A DNA stretch of 64,000 nucleotides, from contig WELB01000087.1 in assembly GCA_009602725.1 (NCBI GenBank), positions 374,442-438,441 of the forward strand, read 5' to 3'. The translations under genes were made by a program, and so were the position numbers. Every line of letters starts with the position of its first letter. Within the stretch, counting starts at the first letter, position 1. Positions 52,201-64,000 of this stretch are shown here, piece by piece. This DNA is from Spirogloea muscicola. Lineage: Eukaryota > Streptophyta > Zygnematophyceae > Spirogloeales > Spirogloeaceae. Under the pieces are notes generated by a model. The model made no database searches and had not been told where the DNA came from. It worked only from the letters and a program-made list of their open reading frames with translations.

Positions 52201-53726
52201 CTCCAGAGCATGTCAAGCTTCCGGGCCAGCGGGACAAGCATGACTGTCTGCTGCAGGCGTGCCGGCGTTGCAGTTGCAGCCTATGCATGTACAGCAATAT
52301 ACTCGGGGTCCCGCAGGCTGAGCCGAGCGAGGTCCTTCACCGACTTGGTTTGCGTTGCCGAGAAGAGCAGCGTCTGGCGCTGCCGCGGCAGGTTTGCCAG
52401 GATGGCGTCCAGTGCTTCGCGGAAGCCCAGGTCCAGGATGCGGTCCGCCTCGTCGAGCACGAGCACCTGCCAGGCAGATGGAATGCCTTTTAAAACCAGT
52501 ACTGATCCAATGGCATCTCATTGAAACTGCCTGTGTGATATTAGGTCCCAAAAGCACCTTAATCAGCAGTCAATGCTCAGCAAAACGACTCAGCACTACT
52601 GTGCTGACTCGTCACAAAAGTAAGGCTTATAGCTGAGGGGACAACAAAGGTTATACACTGACCACTACAGACGCCCTTTCCAGATAACTGCAACACGTGT
52701 ACAAATGCAAAAGCACAAAAGCCAGGGTTGTGTACTTAGGGTCAAGCATTCAGTGGTTGAGATTGGATGTTGAGGCCGCGCCTGCAGCTGGGAGCAGTCA
52801 AAGTTGGGCGTCTCGTCCATGTGCTGGAGGAGGCGACCCGGCGTGGCGATGATGACGTTGAGGCCGCCGACGCGGTCGCGCTCGCCCGCCAGCGTGCCGC
52901 GCTTGCCACCGACCAGCAGCCCGCCGCTGAGGCCGTGGTGCTTGCCGGCGCGCTGCAGCTCGTGGAAGTTCTGCAGCGCCAGCTCGCGCGTCGGCGAGAT
53001 GACGATCGCTCCCACGCCGTCCATGGCGCCCCAGCGCTGGCGATACAGCCGCTCCAGAACCTGCGCGAGCACAGCCCACGGAGGCAATGGTGGCAACTAA
53101 GGCTGCCAACGTCCCTCAGCTGCCCGTCCATGGCCGCTGTAGCCAGCCGAGCGTACAAAAGGCCAAAACCTAGAACCCCAAAAAGCCCAGAGAAGGAACC
53201 GCACGGGGATCAGGAAAGCGAGCGTCTTGCCGGAGCCCGTCTTGGCCGCGCCCAGCACGTCGCGGCCGCACAGCGCGTGCGGCAGCGCCGCGCGCTGGAT
53301 GGCCGTCATCGTCACGTACTTGGCCTCCTGCAGGCGGAGGGCCCAATAGACGACGGATTCAGCACTCATAGGTCCTTGTCAAAAAATCAAGACCCATGCA
53401 CATGGAGCCGCTCGGCCGGCCTCTCAGCTCGACCAAGAGCTCCCTCGGCCGCTGCGATGGCGGCGAGGGGGTGGTTTGCGGCCTCAGCCGCCGAGATCAA
53501 CATGCGAATCCCAGGAGCAAGAAAAGCGAGATGCGGCTGCTGATAGTAGAACAGCGGCTGTGTATAAAGGCCAGCCAGGTGCATAGGGAGGGTGAAGAGG
53601 AGAGTCGGGGGAAGTTGTGGGATAATGCCGGCACCGCCTGCTCGGCTGCCGCACCTTGAGCCCGGAGAGCGTGCGCTGCGAGAGCGGGAGGCCCGCGAAC
53701 AGCTGGGCGCCGGCGTACGACGGCAT
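49269..53726 (-). CDS. DBP4/DDX10-type DEAD-box RNA helicase (plant RH32-like)
   Basis: DBP4/DDX10 is a nucleolar ATP-dependent RNA helicase of 40S ribosome biogenesis that helps release U14 snoRNA. Motifs in order: N-terminal [18 protein letters not shown] (about 53710-53660), [20 protein letters not shown] and motif [17 protein letters not shown] (53340-53200), Ia [14 protein letters not shown] and [10 protein letters not shown] (53000-52810), [16 protein letters not shown] and [14 protein letters not shown] (52460-52320), [20 protein letters not shown] (about 51990), [21 protein letters not shown] (about 51850), [13 protein letters not shown] (about 51490), then the DUF4217 region ([18 protein letters not shown], about 51180; [20 protein letters not shown], about 50890). 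A charged tail ends with [13 protein letters not shown] and [16 protein letters not shown]. Met at 53726 leaves a very short N-terminus; an in-frame Met at 53948 with a Gly/Arg-rich extension is the alternative. The final stop is likewise approximate. Confidence 0.9.
53534..53588 (+). repeat. Dispersed 48-bp hairpin repeat in the first DBP4 intron
   Basis: CGGCTGCTGATAGTAGAACA followed by CGGCTGTGTATAAAGGCCAG and CCAGGTGCATAGG aligns with copies at 14853 and 19888, including the downstream TGCATAGG. Confidence 0.65.
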
Positions 53727-54079
53727 CTCGGCCTCGCCGCCGCCGCCGCCGCCGTCGCCTCCGCCTCCACCGCCGCCCGCGCGTCGGCGGCCGCTTCGCC
53801 GACGGCTCCGCCATGGCGGCAGCGGCCTCCAACCGCAGCGCGCGCCGCGGACGGCGCCGCACTTGCTGCCGCGGGTGGCGGAGGTGACTATCTCGCATCC
53901 GGCGGAGGGGTCTGGGTTCAAGCATAAGGCCTCGAACGGAGTCAGCATCAGCGTCAGCCATCAGCGAGAGCGTCATCTCACACCACCGTCAAGGCCCTGC
54001 GCCAGCGTCAGCACCCCTTCAACATCGCAGCCGCATTCCCGGAAAGGCTTGTTCAATTCTCGGAGGAAATCTTCCAGCA

Positions 54080-54106
54080 GAGGCGATGGCTGTGATTGGC
54101 CAGCCT
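54080..54106 (+). repeat. Hairpin-motif copy in the DBP4/GCN2 divergent promoter
   Basis: GAGGCGATGGCTGTGATTGG followed by CCAGCC matches the elements at 26515-26540 (inverted) and 37722-37748. It lies about 155 bp upstream of the GCN2 start codon. Confidence 0.6.
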
Positions 54107-54258
54107 GGAAGAACAATGAGAACAGTGGAAAGGCTTCGTCGACTGCACCAGGCCTCTGCCGCCGCCGCCGCGCCCTTCGGCGCCGACGGCTGCAGCGGCG
54201 GCGGGAGCGGCGCGGAGACAGCAGTGGAGGCTGCAGCAGCGCATGTCACGGCAGAGAC

Positions 54259-64000
<9,742 letters not shown>

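Overview
This window is nuclear DNA from a eukaryote, most likely a green alga (Chlorophyta, possibly a trebouxiophyte; this is inference). Genes are split by many short GT-AG introns, and gene 5' ends carry long GGC/GCC runs. The best-matching families are the green-lineage versions: an IPUT1/PGSIP6-type glucuronosyltransferase, an AR401-type EFM4/METTL10 methyltransferase, a plant-type GCN2 with an HRDLTPSN catalytic loop, an SQS1-type R3H/G-patch protein and plant-type ERMP1. No operons, ribosome binding sites, tRNA, rRNA or CRISPR arrays were recognised. Gene models were spliced by eye, so outer limits and several internal exons are approximate.

Layout, left to right: EFM4/METTL10-like methyltransferase (-, 1.6-4.0 kb); DUF1348/SnoaL-like protein (+, 4.7-5.5); RRP6/EXOSC10 exosome exonuclease (-, 5.8-11.5) with a large intronic hairpin; an extra copy of the 3' end of an IPUT1-like gene (-, 12.8-14.6) fused at a single N to a reverse-transcriptase fragment (14.6-15.2); the full IPUT1-like gene (-, 16.2-19.8); ERMP1-like M28 peptidase (-, 20.3-26.1); DUF2306 membrane protein (+, 27.0-28.3); DNA polymerase epsilon subunit 2 (-, 28.6-32.5); non-LTR retrotransposon remnants (33.5-34.3 and 36.9-37.5) around a HemW-like radical SAM gene (+, 34.6-36.8); a 631-base gap plus 122 T; ABC1/ADCK kinase (+, 38.7-41.0); SQS1-like R3H/G-patch protein (-, 41.7-45.4); 110 T; an unrecognised acidic, glycine-rich protein (+, 46.0-48.8); DBP4/DDX10 helicase (-, 49.3-53.7); and the first ~9.7 kb of GCN2 (+, 54.3 to the window end).

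The genes are mostly unrelated housekeeping functions: nuclear RNA processing (RRP6, DBP4, SQS1-like), translation control (GCN2, EFM4), replication (POLE2), sphingolipid glycosylation (IPUT1), organelle cofactor metabolism (HemW, ABC1K) and ER proteolysis (ERMP1). Many neighbours are arranged head-to-head with short GC-rich shared upstream regions (EFM4/DUF1348, ERMP1/DUF2306, SQS1-like/unknown gene, DBP4/GCN2), and the opposite gene ends converge.

The most interesting non-genic material is the near-complete 2.6 kb tandem copy of the IPUT1 tail, a dispersed GGCTGT...CCAGCC hairpin motif found in several gene-upstream regions and in retroelement remnants, a 60-bp-arm inverted repeat in an RRP6 intron, degenerate telomere-type (CCCTAAA) tracts in introns, and two >100-base T runs at GC-rich gene starts that look like assembly artefacts. 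The last 10 kb (GCN2) is clearly more AT-rich than the rest.
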